Made by a program: the position numbers and the translations under genes | From: Arcobacter sp. LC1 | Lineage (GTDB): Bacteria; Campylobacterota; Campylobacteria; Campylobacterales; Arcobacteraceae | Reading direction: 5' to 3' | Length of the DNA stretch: 64,000 bases | Assembly: GCA_021378565.1 (NCBI GenBank) | Contig: JAACJU010000005.1 | Span: 1 to 64,000, forward strand | Notes under the pieces: model-generated | Seen by the model: the letters and a program-made list of their open reading frames with translations, nothing else | Database searches by the model: none | What the model was told of the DNA's origin: nothing | Shown here: positions 36,596-44,661 of the stretch, in pieces | Layout of the letters: each line of letters starts with the position of its first letter | Numbering within the stretch: position 1 is the first letter of the stretch

Positions 36596-37240
36596 TTAAA
36601 ATGCCATGATGTGCAAACTATCACAATTTACTAAGTGATTTTTTAGCTTATCTTTTTTTGTAATAATATTAATTTTATTTTTATAATAATAGCACTGTTT
36701 AAAACCTTTATCATTATAAAGTTTTTTATAATATGCTATTGGCACTGCTATTTTATCTTTTCCTATTTTCTTTGGATTGTTGCCATATATTACTCCAATT
36801 ACTACTTTTATATTCCCAAATTTAACTGCAAGTTTTCGCTCTAACTTCTCTGTTTTAATCCAAGTATATCTATTTATAGATGGATATTGTGGGATAATAT
36901 TAGCCATACTATAAGCTTTGTGAAGTGATTTTTTGCTGTAATCTGCACTTGCATCAGATAATAAATGCCCTCTGTCAAATCCACTTTTTATATAATCTTT
37001 TGGACTATTTCTATATTTGATTGGTATAATTTTTTCAGTATAAAAATTTTGTCTTTTTTTAATATTTAAACTATTAACTAACTTTCCATTTAAAGTATAT
37101 GATACAAATAAAGCACCCTTGTTTTTGTAGCTATAGCAAACTTTATAAATTTTCTTATTTATAATTAGACTACAGTTTTTAAATTTATTATTTGCAGATA
37201 CTACTAAAATAAATGCAAATAATATAGTTATAACTTTCAT
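36596..37240 (-). CDS. Secreted DNA/RNA non-specific endonuclease
   Basis: 214 aa with a signal peptide (about residues 1-16, MKVITILFAFILVVSA). The catalytic DRGH motif is in SGFDRGHLLSDA at about residues 91-94, and the metal-binding Asn is in NRYTWIKTEKLERKL, with the family segment YSMANIIPQ between. This is the NUC1/Endonuclease_NS fold of Serratia nuclease and NucA. Likely periplasmic or secreted, degrading foreign or environmental DNA and RNA. In C. jejuni, related dns-type nucleases carried on integrated elements block natural transformation. The start is 1 bp from the stop of the upstream gene. Confidence 0.9.
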   Translation of the reverse strand: MKVITILFAFILVVSANNKFKNCSLIINKKIYKVCYSYKNKGALFVSYTLNGKLVNSLNIKKRQNFYTEKIIPIKYRNSPKDYIKSGFDRGHLLSDASADYSKKSLHKAYSMANIIPQYPSINRYTWIKTEKLERKLAVKFGNIKVVIGVIYGNNPKKIGKDKIAVPIAYYKKLYNDKGFKQCYYYKNKINIITKKDKLKNHLVNCDSLHIMAF

Positions 37241-37241
37241 A

Positions 37242-38189
37242 TTATTTTAAATTGCAATATCTGTACCAAGTATCTAGTGCTTTTCTTTCTTTTGTATTTA
37301 TAAAAATTTTTTTACTACAATAAGTATGAATATCTCTTTCATCTGATAATATATTCCATATGTTTCCACAAATATTTTTTCTTTTTGTGAGCTTAATCTT
37401 AACCATTAAATTCATCTGTTTCTTGTCCATGTAAAATATTTTTTTCTTTTCGTTGCATTGTTTATTATTTTTTTTGATTTTAAACTTTTTTGTTAATAAA
37501 GTAAAATTTTTACCCTCTAATACAACTTTGATATTTTTTAATACCATAGTATCATCTTCATTGTCAGCGTTAGTAAGCGTAGTGTTGATGACAATCACAG
37601 CTTTTTTTGCTATTTTATTGTATTCCTTAAATCTTATTTTTAAGTCATATTTATTGTCAGTGTAATTGTACCTTTTATCATTAAAAACAGATGAAATATC
37701 TATAGGATGATTAAAATTTTTACGCTTTTTACTGTCATATTCATATCCTTTTTTTATTACATTTTTTTGGATAGATAATGAAATCCAATCAACATTATCT
37801 TGCAATAAAGTTATGGTGACTGCTTGCCTTCTGTATAGTGTATTTGCATTATCACTTACAGTTATTGAATTAATTTTTATATTATCATTTTTTATATTAT
37901 CATTTGAATCTTCTGAATTTGTGCCGATAACTATCATAAGAATAATAAACAAAATTAAAATAAATATAGTTATTAATAATATTTTTTTAAATGACATATT
38001 TGTTGATGCTTTCTTTTGCCTGTCTTCTAATTTTATTTTAAATCTAGCATAGCTAGAAAAACCATTATCTTTATATTCGACAAATTCCCAACCATTTAAA
38101 GCATAATCTTCTTTTGTTTGCTCCAATAATTCCAATCTGCTATTTTCTCTGAATGCCGTAATTGCAACTTTTTTAAATTTCCAACCCAT
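37242..38189 (-). CDS. Membrane protein with DUF4177-like N-terminus
   Basis: 315 aa. Residues 1-45 (MGWKFKKVAITAFRENSRLE then LNGWEFVEY) fit the small DUF4177 pattern, in which a beta hairpin is followed by GWE. A single membrane segment spans about residues 69-90. The remaining 225 residues are probably extracytoplasmic, Lys/Asn-rich and beta-rich, with several Cys toward the C-terminus (CNEKKK, CGNIW, CSKK, YCNLK). Function unknown. It lies 1 bp upstream of the secreted nuclease in the same orientation, so the two are probably co-expressed. Confidence 0.7.
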   Translation of the reverse strand: MGWKFKKVAITAFRENSRLELLEQTKEDYALNGWEFVEYKDNGFSSYARFKIKLEDRQKKASTNMSFKKILLITIFILILFIILMIVIGTNSEDSNDNIKNDNIKINSITVSDNANTLYRRQAVTITLLQDNVDWISLSIQKNVIKKGYEYDSKKRKNFNHPIDISSVFNDKRYNYTDNKYDLKIRFKEYNKIAKKAVIVINTTLTNADNEDDTMVLKNIKVVLEGKNFTLLTKKFKIKKNNKQCNEKKKIFYMDKKQMNLMVKIKLTKRKNICGNIWNILSDERDIHTYCSKKIFINTKERKALDTWYRYCNLK

Positions 38190-38213
38190 CTTAAACTCCT
38201 AAGATAATATAAA

Positions 38214-38269
38214 AACTAACCATAGTTAGTTGTATGAAAATTATATATTTTTTATACTTATAGTTAGTT
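38214..38269. promoter_or_regulatory. Candidate operators in the divergent promoter region
   Basis: AACTAAC-CATA-GTTAGTT at 38214-38231 is a perfect dyad. The half-site ATAGTTAGTT recurs at 38260-38269, just before the XRE gene, and TATAG/CTATA flanks it. The region separates the XRE gene from the membrane protein/nuclease pair, so the XRE protein may control both. Confidence 0.5.
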
Positions 38270-38289
38270 TAGCTATAGGTAGGTAAAAT

Positions 38290-38544
38290 ATGAAAAATTG
38301 TAATATCTCAGATGATAAAATGATTAAAATCTATAAAAATATAGGCTTAAATGTAAAAAGAATTAGAAACGAAAAAAAAATATCTCAGTTAGCTTTGTCT
38401 CTAGCTATTGGGCATAAGGCTGTGGGAACTGTGTCAATGGCTGAAATATATTTAAATAATAAACATTTTAATGTTGAGCATTTAGTAAAAATTGCCGATG
38501 TGCTAGAGGTGGATATTTGTGATTTTTTTAAATTTCCCGATTAG
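38290..38544 (+). CDS. XRE-family (Cro/CI-type) transcriptional regulator
   Basis: 84 aa, essentially one helix-turn-helix domain. The segment GLNVKRIRNEKKISQLALSLAIG covers helices 1-2, and VEHLVKIADVLEVDICDFFKF is the typical end of an HTH_3 domain. It is divergent from the membrane protein/nuclease pair with a dyad repeat between them, so it is likely an autorepressor and controller of that pair. Small XRE regulators of this kind are common on mobile islets. Confidence 0.85.
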   Translation: MKNCNISDDKMIKIYKNIGLNVKRIRNEKKISQLALSLAIGHKAVGTVSMAEIYLNNKHFNVEHLVKIADVLEVDICDFFKFPD

Positions 38545-38662
38545 TATTGGTAAAAATTTTAAGGAGAAGGAATAGAATTTATAGTTTATTTTTTTATTGA
38601 AAAGTCAAGATTATTAATTCATTAAGTTTTTGTTTTAGATGATATTATAGAAATAGTATATA

Positions 38663-39055
38663 TGGTGGAGGTGTGGGAAATCGAATCCCAGTCCTAAACC
38701 CACTACTACTAGCGTCTACATGTTTAGAGGAGTTGTAAAATTTCACTTTCTTCAAACACAACTCGCAAAGCAGAGAAAAAAGCTAAGATTTTAAATGTCC
38801 CTAAAAAGTCAAATCAAGTCTTTAAAGGTAATCTATCAAGGATGAACCTCTGTAATTCTGCTTAGATAGAATATGCAGCAAAGGTCTCCTGGTCTCAAGC
38901 CCCTAAGGGCGAGTCCATGATAAACCTACGCGATTCTCGCGTAAGCTGGAGCGTAATTTTTATTATTTGCGTCTAAAAAATTTGAACTTTTTAAAAGTAG
39001 TTCACACTTACATGCAACTAATCCTCGTGACTCCAGTCGAAGCCAAGTCACCCCC
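38663..39055 (-). ncRNA. ssrA: Transfer-messenger RNA (tmRNA)
   Basis: Rescues stalled ribosomes. The 5' end reads GGGGGTGACTTGGCTTCGAC and the 3' end CACCTCCACCA; these pair as a seven-base acceptor stem with one G-U, and the T-arm contains TTCGATT. CCA is encoded. The tag frame is 38970-38926 and encodes ANNKNYAPAYARIA followed by TAG, close to the C. jejuni tag ANNVKFAPAYAKAA as I recall it. The length is about 393 nt, one-piece form. The 3' end faces the XRE/nuclease islet. Confidence 0.95.
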
Positions 39056-39205
39056 ATAAAAAATAATTGTACAATAATTTTGCTAAAATTTAAAAGGCTT
39101 TTTGGATTTAGTATAAAAAGAATACAAAAAGTCAAATTATGACTAAGATTTTGATTCTGTATGAACTTAAGGCTTGCTTTTACTAAAAATTTACTAAAAA
39201 TTAAA

Positions 39206-39211
39206 TATAAT
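39206..39211 (+). promoter_or_regulatory. -10 box of the spermidine genes
   Basis: TATAAT in A/T-rich context, 27 bases before the ATG at 39238; an AGGA ribosome site lies in between. Confidence 0.55.
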
Positions 39212-39237
39212 CTTATCAAAGATAAATAGGATTGTAA

Positions 39238-40431
39238 ATGCAAGAGGGAATTTTAATTATTGGTGCGGGTGGAGTCTCAAGAGTTGGTGTTTATAAATGT
39301 GCAGAAAATATAGATACTTTTAAAAAAATCACCTTAGTTTCAAGAACCTTAAAAAAATGCGAAATTATACAAAAAGAGATAAAAGATAAATATAAAATTC
39401 ATATCGATATAGCTAAGCTTGACGCTGATGATAGTGAAGCTACTTATAAACTTATTGAAAAAATAAAACCAAAAATAGTTTTAAACCTTGCCCTTCCTTT
39501 TCAAGATTTGAGCATAATGGACGCTTGCATTAAAGCAAAAGTCTCTTATATTGATACAGCAAATTATGAGCCAAAAGATGAGGCTAAATTTGAGTATAAA
39601 CTCCAATGGCAAAAAGATAAGGCTTTTAAAGACGCTGGAATTTGTGCACTTCTTGGCAGCGGGTTTGACCCTGGCGTTACGGGTGTATTTTGTGCTTATG
39701 CACAAAAGCATCATTTTGATGAGATTTTTAATATTGATATTTTTGATTGTAACGCTGGAGATAACGGGCATGCTTTTGCTACAAACTTTAACCCTGAAAT
39801 TAACCTAAGAGAAGTAAGTGCAAAAGGGCGATTTTGGCAAGAGGGCAAGTGGATAGAAACGAAGCCTTTGGAGCAAAAAATCATTTGGGATTATCCAAAG
39901 ATTGGAAAAAAAGCTTCATATTTACTTTACCACGAGGAGCTTGAGAGTCTTTGTAAAAATATAAAAGGAGTAAAAAGGATTAGATTTTTTATGACTTTTA
40001 GTGATTCTTATATAACTCATATGAACTGCTTGCAAAATGTAGGAATGCTTGGAATAAAAGAAATAAATCACAAGGGGCAAAAAATTATACCCTTAGAATT
40101 TTTAAAAACTCTTTTGCCTGAGCCTGCTAGTCTAGCTTGCAAAACCAAAGGACTTACAAATATAGGTTGTGTAATTGAGGGTAAAAAAGATGGCAAAAAT
40201 AAAAAGATTTATATTTATAATATTTGCTCTCATGAAGAATCTTTTAAAAAAACCAACTCAGGAGGGGTGAGTTTTACGACAGGAGTACCTGCAATGATAG
40301 GTCTTAAGATGCTGTACTTGGGGCTTTGGGATAAAAAAGGTGTTTTTAATATCGAAGAATTTGACCCTGATCCTTTTATGGATGAATTAAATACGCAAGG
40401 ACTTCCTTGGCAAATAAAAGTTATGAAATAA
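39238..40431 (+). CDS. Carboxy(nor)spermidine dehydrogenase, saccharopine dehydrogenase-like
   Basis: NADPH enzyme joining aspartate semialdehyde to putrescine or diaminopropane to give carboxy(nor)spermidine. The Rossmann motif IIGAGGVSRVG is at residues 6-16. LGSGFDPGVTGVFCAYA and GHAFATNFNPEINLREVS are characteristic of this branch. 397 aa is typical. The decarboxylase gene follows directly, so the alternative spermidine route used by campylobacters (no S-adenosylmethionine decarboxylase) is encoded as a pair. In C. jejuni the product was shown to be spermidine. Confidence 0.92.
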   Translation: MQEGILIIGAGGVSRVGVYKCAENIDTFKKITLVSRTLKKCEIIQKEIKDKYKIHIDIAKLDADDSEATYKLIEKIKPKIVLNLALPFQDLSIMDACIKAKVSYIDTANYEPKDEAKFEYKLQWQKDKAFKDAGICALLGSGFDPGVTGVFCAYAQKHHFDEIFNIDIFDCNAGDNGHAFATNFNPEINLREVSAKGRFWQEGKWIETKPLEQKIIWDYPKIGKKASYLLYHEELESLCKNIKGVKRIRFFMTFSDSYITHMNCLQNVGMLGIKEINHKGQKIIPLEFLKTLLPEPASLACKTKGLTNIGCVIEGKKDGKNKKIYIYNICSHEESFKKTNSGGVSFTTGVPAMIGLKMLYLGLWDKKGVFNIEEFDPDPFMDELNTQGLPWQIKVMK

Positions 40432-40433
40432 TA

Positions 40434-41588
40434 ATGCCAAAATCTTTAAAATCTTTAAAAAGATTTAAAAATCTTGAAGATTTGCTTACGCCTTGTTTCG
40501 TTTGTTATGAGCAATTGCTAGAAAATAATCTTAAGATTTTAAAAAAAATTGAAGATGAAAGTGGAGTAAAAATACTACTTTCCTTTAAAGGTTTTGCTTT
40601 GCCCGCTAGTTTTGAACTTTGTAAAAAATACCTAAGTGGCATAAGTGCCAGTGGACTTAACGAAAGTATTTTAGGCAAGCAATTTGGCAAGCAAGTGCAT
40701 ACTTATTCTCCTGCTTTTAAAGATGAAGAGTTCAGTGATATTTTACAAAATAGCAATAAAGTTATTTTTAATTCTTTTTCTCAATGGGAAAAATTTAAAA
40801 AACGGGCTTTAAAAAAAGTTTCTTGCGGACTTAGAATAAACCCTGAATATTCAAGTGTTGAAGTAGATTTATATAATCCTTGTGCAAGATATTCAAGGCT
40901 TGGAATCACAAAAGCACAGTTTCAAGCTGAGGATTTAGAAGGTATTGAGGGGTTTCATTTTCACGCTCTTTGTGAGCAAAATCTTGACGCCTTAGAAAAA
41001 GTTTTAGATAAGTTTGAGCAAAATTTTTCTCCGTATTTTAAAAATATAAAATGGCTTAATTTTGGAGGTGGCCATCATATTACAAGAAATGATTATGATG
41101 CGGATGGGCTTATAACTTTGCTTCAAAAATTTAAATCTAGGTATCCAAATTTGCAGATTTATTTAGAGCCTAGTGAAGCTGTAGCTTGGCAAAGTGGAAT
41201 TTTGTTAACTAAAGTTTTAGATTTAGTAAAAAATGAAAAAAATATCGCCATACTTGATACTAGTGTTGAAACACATTTGCCTGATATTTTGGCTATGCCT
41301 TATAGGGCAAAAATTAGAGGTGAAATTTTAAAATCAAGGGAAAGCTATGATTATATTTTGGGTGGAATTTCATGCTTAGCTGGGGATTTTTTGGGTGAGT
41401 ATAGTTTTGAAGATGAGCTTAAAATTGGTAAAAAACTTATTTTAGAAGATATGATTCACTATACTTTTGTAAAAACTACTACTTTTAATGGGATAAATTT
41501 GCCTTCTTTGATTTATGCACGAAAGACAGGTGATTTTGAAGTTCTTCGAGATTTTGGATTTGATGATTATGTTATGAGATTACTTTAG
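40434..41588 (+). CDS. nspC: Carboxynorspermidine/carboxyspermidine decarboxylase
   Basis: PLP decarboxylase of the alanine-racemase fold that makes (nor)spermidine from its carboxy form. The PLP lysine is in LLSFKGFALP; GFHFHALCEQN and WLNFGGGHHITR are family motifs, and a CLAGD Cys-containing segment lies near the C-terminus. The ATG at 40434 gives 384 aa and sits 2 bp after the dehydrogenase stop. An in-frame TTG at 40407 with AAGGA upstream is an alternative start adding nine residues, so the start is uncertain. Confidence 0.92.
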   Translation: MPKSLKSLKRFKNLEDLLTPCFVCYEQLLENNLKILKKIEDESGVKILLSFKGFALPASFELCKKYLSGISASGLNESILGKQFGKQVHTYSPAFKDEEFSDILQNSNKVIFNSFSQWEKFKKRALKKVSCGLRINPEYSSVEVDLYNPCARYSRLGITKAQFQAEDLEGIEGFHFHALCEQNLDALEKVLDKFEQNFSPYFKNIKWLNFGGGHHITRNDYDADGLITLLQKFKSRYPNLQIYLEPSEAVAWQSGILLTKVLDLVKNEKNIAILDTSVETHLPDILAMPYRAKIRGEILKSRESYDYILGGISCLAGDFLGEYSFEDELKIGKKLILEDMIHYTFVKTTTFNGINLPSLIYARKTGDFEVLRDFGFDDYVMRLL

Positions 41589-41597
41589 GATTTAATT

Positions 41598-42425
41598 ATG
41601 AAAAAAAAAGCGCACAAGAAAAAAGTACAAATTTGGATTAAAAAAGAAGACTTGGAGTATCAAAAAGAATTAAGAGTTTTGCAAATTGAACTTTTAAAAC
41701 TACAAAGGTACTCAAAAGAAAAAGGGCTTAAAATGCTTGTGCTTTTTGAGGGGCGAGACGCTGCTGGTAAGGGTGGAACTATCAAAAGAGTGATGGAGCA
41801 TTTAAATCCAAGGGGCGCAAGAGTTGTAGCTTTGGAAAAGCCAAATGACAAAGAGCAGGGGCAATGGTACTTCCAAAGATATATAAGCCATCTTCCAAGT
41901 GCTGGTGAGTTGGTATTTTTTGATAGGTCTTGGTATAATAGGGCAGGAGTTGAGCCTGTTATGGGATTTTGTACACCAAAAGAGCATAAGGAATTTTTAA
42001 TTCAAGTTTGCGAATTTGAAAAAATGCTTGTAAATAGTGGGATTATTTTATTGAAATTCTATATTTCAGTGTCAAAAGAAATACAAGCTAAAAGATTTAA
42101 AAAAAGAGAGCTTGACCCTTTGAAGCAGTATAAATTGTCTCCTGTGGATAAGAAATCTCAAAAATTGTGGGATGAATACACTAAGGCTAAGTATTCTATG
42201 TTAAAGGCAAGCCATACAAATATAGCGCCTTGGATTGTGCTTAAAAGTGATGATAAACAAAGAGCTAGACTAGAATGTATAAAGTGTATCTTGGATAATA
42301 TAGCTTATAAAGATAAAATAGAAAAAATAAAGTTTGATAAAAATATAATATCTTCAGGAGAAGATGAGATTAAAATTATGGAAAAAGAAATTAAAGCATT
42401 GAAGGGCGCAGATGAAATTAAGTGA
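41598..42425 (+). CDS. Polyphosphate kinase 2 (PPK2), single domain
   Basis: Transfers phosphate from polyphosphate to nucleoside diphosphates (or the reverse). The Walker A motif FEGRDAAGKGGTIKR is near residues 50-64, followed by the lid module YFQRYISHLPSAGELVFFDRSWYNRAGVEPVMGF, in which Walker B is FDRSWYNR. 275 aa with one PPK2 domain fits class I. The C-terminus has an extra Lys/Glu-rich stretch of about 35 residues. It overlaps the next PPK2 gene by 14 bp, so the two are coupled. Confidence 0.93.
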   Translation: MKKKAHKKKVQIWIKKEDLEYQKELRVLQIELLKLQRYSKEKGLKMLVLFEGRDAAGKGGTIKRVMEHLNPRGARVVALEKPNDKEQGQWYFQRYISHLPSAGELVFFDRSWYNRAGVEPVMGFCTPKEHKEFLIQVCEFEKMLVNSGIILLKFYISVSKEIQAKRFKKRELDPLKQYKLSPVDKKSQKLWDEYTKAKYSMLKASHTNIAPWIVLKSDDKQRARLECIKCILDNIAYKDKIEKIKFDKNIISSGEDEIKIMEKEIKALKGADEIK

Positions 42426-43539
42426 TTTTGAAAAAACTAAGTATTCTGGTCTTTATGTATCAAAAAAAACACATCCTATTTATGGCGATAAATTTATTTT
42501 GCGTTTTCAATACAATAGAAAAAGACATGTAAAAGTCATAGGATATACAAATAAAGATAGCCTAAGTTTGGAAAAAGCTTATAAAGTTTTGCAAGATTAT
42601 AAAACTTCTTTGCAAAAAGAAGAACCTATGGGACAGTTTTTAAATGCCAAAGAAGGGCTTGTTAGATTTAGTAAAAATTCGCAAAATCTTGATAATATCG
42701 TAAATGAATACAAAAAAATGAAAGGTATTTTAGGAACTTATAAAAATCTAAATACCGTAACATTAAGAGAAGGTATTCAAAAAATATATGATTTGGAAGA
42801 AATAAAATCTTACCAAATTGAGCTTATAAAGATGCAAAATTATTTAGAAGCTACAAATAAAAAAGTGATTATTTTGTTTGAAGGAAGAGACGCATCAGGT
42901 AAGGGTGGGGCGATTAGACGGATTACAAGATATATGAACAACAAACACTACAGAGTTGTCGCTCTTGGTAAACCAAGCGATACACAAAAATCTCAGTGGT
43001 TTTTTCAAAGATATATTGAACATTTTCCAACAGGTGGGGAAGTGGTTTTGTTTGATAGGTCTTGGTATAATCGAGCTATGGTTGAGCCAATTTTTGGTTT
43101 TTGTACTAAAAAAGAATATGATATTTTTATGGAAGATGTAAATAATTTTGAAAGAGATTTAGTTCGTCAAGATATTATTTTGGTTAAGCTGTATTTCTCA
43201 GTTTCAAAAGATGAACAGTTGCGAAGGTTTGAGCGAAGAATGAGTGACCCTCTTAGGCAATGGAAACTAAGTGAGGTAGATTTGCAAGCTCAAGATTTAT
43301 GGAAAGAGTTTTCAGATAAAAAATATGAAATGCTAAAAAGAACAAGTTCAAATCTTAGTCCTTGGCATATTGTAAGAAGTGATGACAAGCATAAAGCTAG
43401 GGTTGAAGCTGTAAAAATTATTTTAAATTCGTTAGATTATGATGAAAGAGATGTAAATCTTGATTATAAGGCGAATGAAAAAATAAATATTTCTATTCAA
43501 AAAGAATTAGCAAGAATGAGAAAAAATCAAGATTATTAA
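42412..43539 (+). CDS. PPK2 with extra N-terminal integrase-arm-like domain
   Basis: 375 aa. The kinase part (about 125-360) has Walker A FEGRDASGKGGAIRR, FDRSWYNRAMVEPIFGF and the C-terminal SPWHIVRSDDKHKAR, so it should be active. The first 80 residues are not part of PPK2. They read GLYVSKKTHPIYGDKFILR, then YNRKRHVKVIGY and LSLEKAYKVLQDYK, a beta-beta-beta-alpha plan like the arm-binding domain of tyrosine recombinases. Residues 80-125 form a helical linker. The ATG lies inside the end of the first PPK2 gene. Confidence 0.92.
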   Translation: MKLSDFEKTKYSGLYVSKKTHPIYGDKFILRFQYNRKRHVKVIGYTNKDSLSLEKAYKVLQDYKTSLQKEEPMGQFLNAKEGLVRFSKNSQNLDNIVNEYKKMKGILGTYKNLNTVTLREGIQKIYDLEEIKSYQIELIKMQNYLEATNKKVIILFEGRDASGKGGAIRRITRYMNNKHYRVVALGKPSDTQKSQWFFQRYIEHFPTGGEVVLFDRSWYNRAMVEPIFGFCTKKEYDIFMEDVNNFERDLVRQDIILVKLYFSVSKDEQLRRFERRMSDPLRQWKLSEVDLQAQDLWKEFSDKKYEMLKRTSSNLSPWHIVRSDDKHKARVEAVKIILNSLDYDERDVNLDYKANEKINISIQKELARMRKNQDY

Positions 43540-43584
43540 AATCTTTTTCTCTCAATATTTATTTTATATCGCCTTAGTTTTGTT

Positions 43585-43929
43585 TTAGTCTAGAAAAGTT
43601 TTTTTATAAAGTTCTTCATTAAAGCCAACTAAAAGCTTGTCATTATATTCTATGACAGGTCTTTTAAAAAGCATAGGCTCTTTATTTAGCCAAGATATTT
43701 TGCCTTTTTCATCTAAGTTCAACTCTTTTAATTTTAAGGTTCTGTATTTTAGCCCCTTTGTGTTAAAAAGTATATTTATATCAGATTTTTGCACCCAAGA
43801 GCTTATCTTATCAGTATCTAAATCATCTTTTCTAAAGTCAAAAAATTTAGCTTCGATACCATTAGTTTTAAAAAACTTAAGAGCTTTTTGGACACTTTGA
43901 CAGGTTTTAATGCCATAAACTATAAGCAT
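43585..43929 (-). CDS. ArsC/Spx-family thioredoxin-fold protein
   Basis: 114 aa. The N-terminus MLIVYGIKTCQSVQKAL has a single Cys at residue 10 (CxxV rather than CxxC). KGLKYRTLKL and EPMLFKRPVIEY match the second half of the ArsC/YffB/Spx family, with the conserved Arg before PV. Whether it reduces arsenate, acts as a glutathione-dependent reductase (YffB-like) or has another role cannot be told. It is 8 bp downstream of gatC with AAGGA before the ATG. Confidence 0.85.
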   Translation of the reverse strand: MLIVYGIKTCQSVQKALKFFKTNGIEAKFFDFRKDDLDTDKISSWVQKSDINILFNTKGLKYRTLKLKELNLDEKGKISWLNKEPMLFKRPVIEYNDKLLVGFNEELYKKTFLD

Positions 43930-43937
43930 AAAAATCC

Positions 43938-44228
43938 TTATTCTATAATTTTTGGCACAATAAAATAGCCATTTTCACTTTTTGGCGCATGCTCTAAAAC
44001 ACTTTTTGCGATACTTCTATCTTGACTTGGAATATCTTCTCTTAAAGGACTTGCTCCATCTTCTTGATTGTAATTTTCATCAATATCGCCTAAATCTACG
44101 CTATTTAAATTTTCTACAAAATCAATAGTTTTTGCAAGCTGTTCTTTGATACTTTCTTTTTTATTTTCATCAAGTTCTAAAGAGCTTAATTTTGCCAATT
44201 TGTTTATGAGTTTATCATCAACAATCAT
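43938..44228 (-). CDS. gatC: Aspartyl/glutamyl-tRNA amidotransferase subunit C
   Basis: 96-residue subunit of GatCAB, which converts Glu-tRNA(Gln) and Asp-tRNA(Asn) to Gln-tRNA and Asn-tRNA. It shows the family pattern: an N-terminal helix LINKLAKLSSLELDENKKE, then FVENLNSVDLGDID, a loop with PLREDIPSQ, and the C-terminal APKSENGYFIVPKII. gatA and gatB are not in the window. The ArsC-like gene follows downstream. Confidence 0.92.
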   Translation of the reverse strand: MIVDDKLINKLAKLSSLELDENKKESIKEQLAKTIDFVENLNSVDLGDIDENYNQEDGASPLREDIPSQDRSIAKSVLEHAPKSENGYFIVPKIIE

Positions 44229-44283
44229 TTTTATCCTTTATTTGTGATACTGCTAAGATTATACCATTAAAAATTAAAATCTT

Positions 44284-44661
44284 TTAAGCTAGGGTGTTTT
44301 TGACTATCTGTTTTAGCTCATTTTCTAATTTTTTAGCACTTTGTTCAAGTTTTGGATTTAGCATTGTTAAAACTTTAGCAAGCTCTATAAATCCTAAATA
44401 AAGCTTAGATTCTTTTTTATAAATTACCAAAGAGCAAGGTAAAAGCACGCAAGCATTCGTATCAATATCTAAAAGTTCTTTTGCTATAAAAGGATTACAA
44501 ACATCAAAAATCTTGCAAGTATCAAGACTTAGATTTTTTATTTCTAGTTTTTCTTGCAAATTATGCTCATGTTGCAGGGCAAAAGTTGATTTTTCTAAAA
44601 TCTTTAATAAAGAAGTTCTAAGCTCATCTTCGCTTTTTTCTGTTGATTTTGAATAATACAT
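44284..44661 (-). CDS. DUF302 family protein
   Basis: 125 aa, no membrane segment or signal peptide. The pattern CNPFIAKELLDIDTNACVLLPCSLVIY near residues 55-81 (two Cys, then LPC) and the later helix match the DUF302 fold. The family has no settled function, although some members bind small ligands. It begins directly after murC (zero to one base gap) and precedes gatC, so it is probably in the murC transcript. Confidence 0.75.
   Translation of the reverse strand: MYYSKSTEKSEDELRTSLLKILEKSTFALQHEHNLQEKLEIKNLSLDTCKIFDVCNPFIAKELLDIDTNACVLLPCSLVIYKKESKLYLGFIELAKVLTMLNPKLEQSAKKLENELKQIVKNTLA

Noticed and set aside
36396-38662. Direct repeat of the tmRNA 3' end as an attachment site around the nuclease islet
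   Set aside because: I looked for a copy of the tmRNA 3' end in 36396-36595 and found none, and no integrase gene is present.
38926-39243. Reverse 105-codon open frame between the XRE and dehydrogenase genes
   Set aside because: It lies over the tmRNA gene; its end coincides with the tmRNA tag stop codon and it has no other coding signal.
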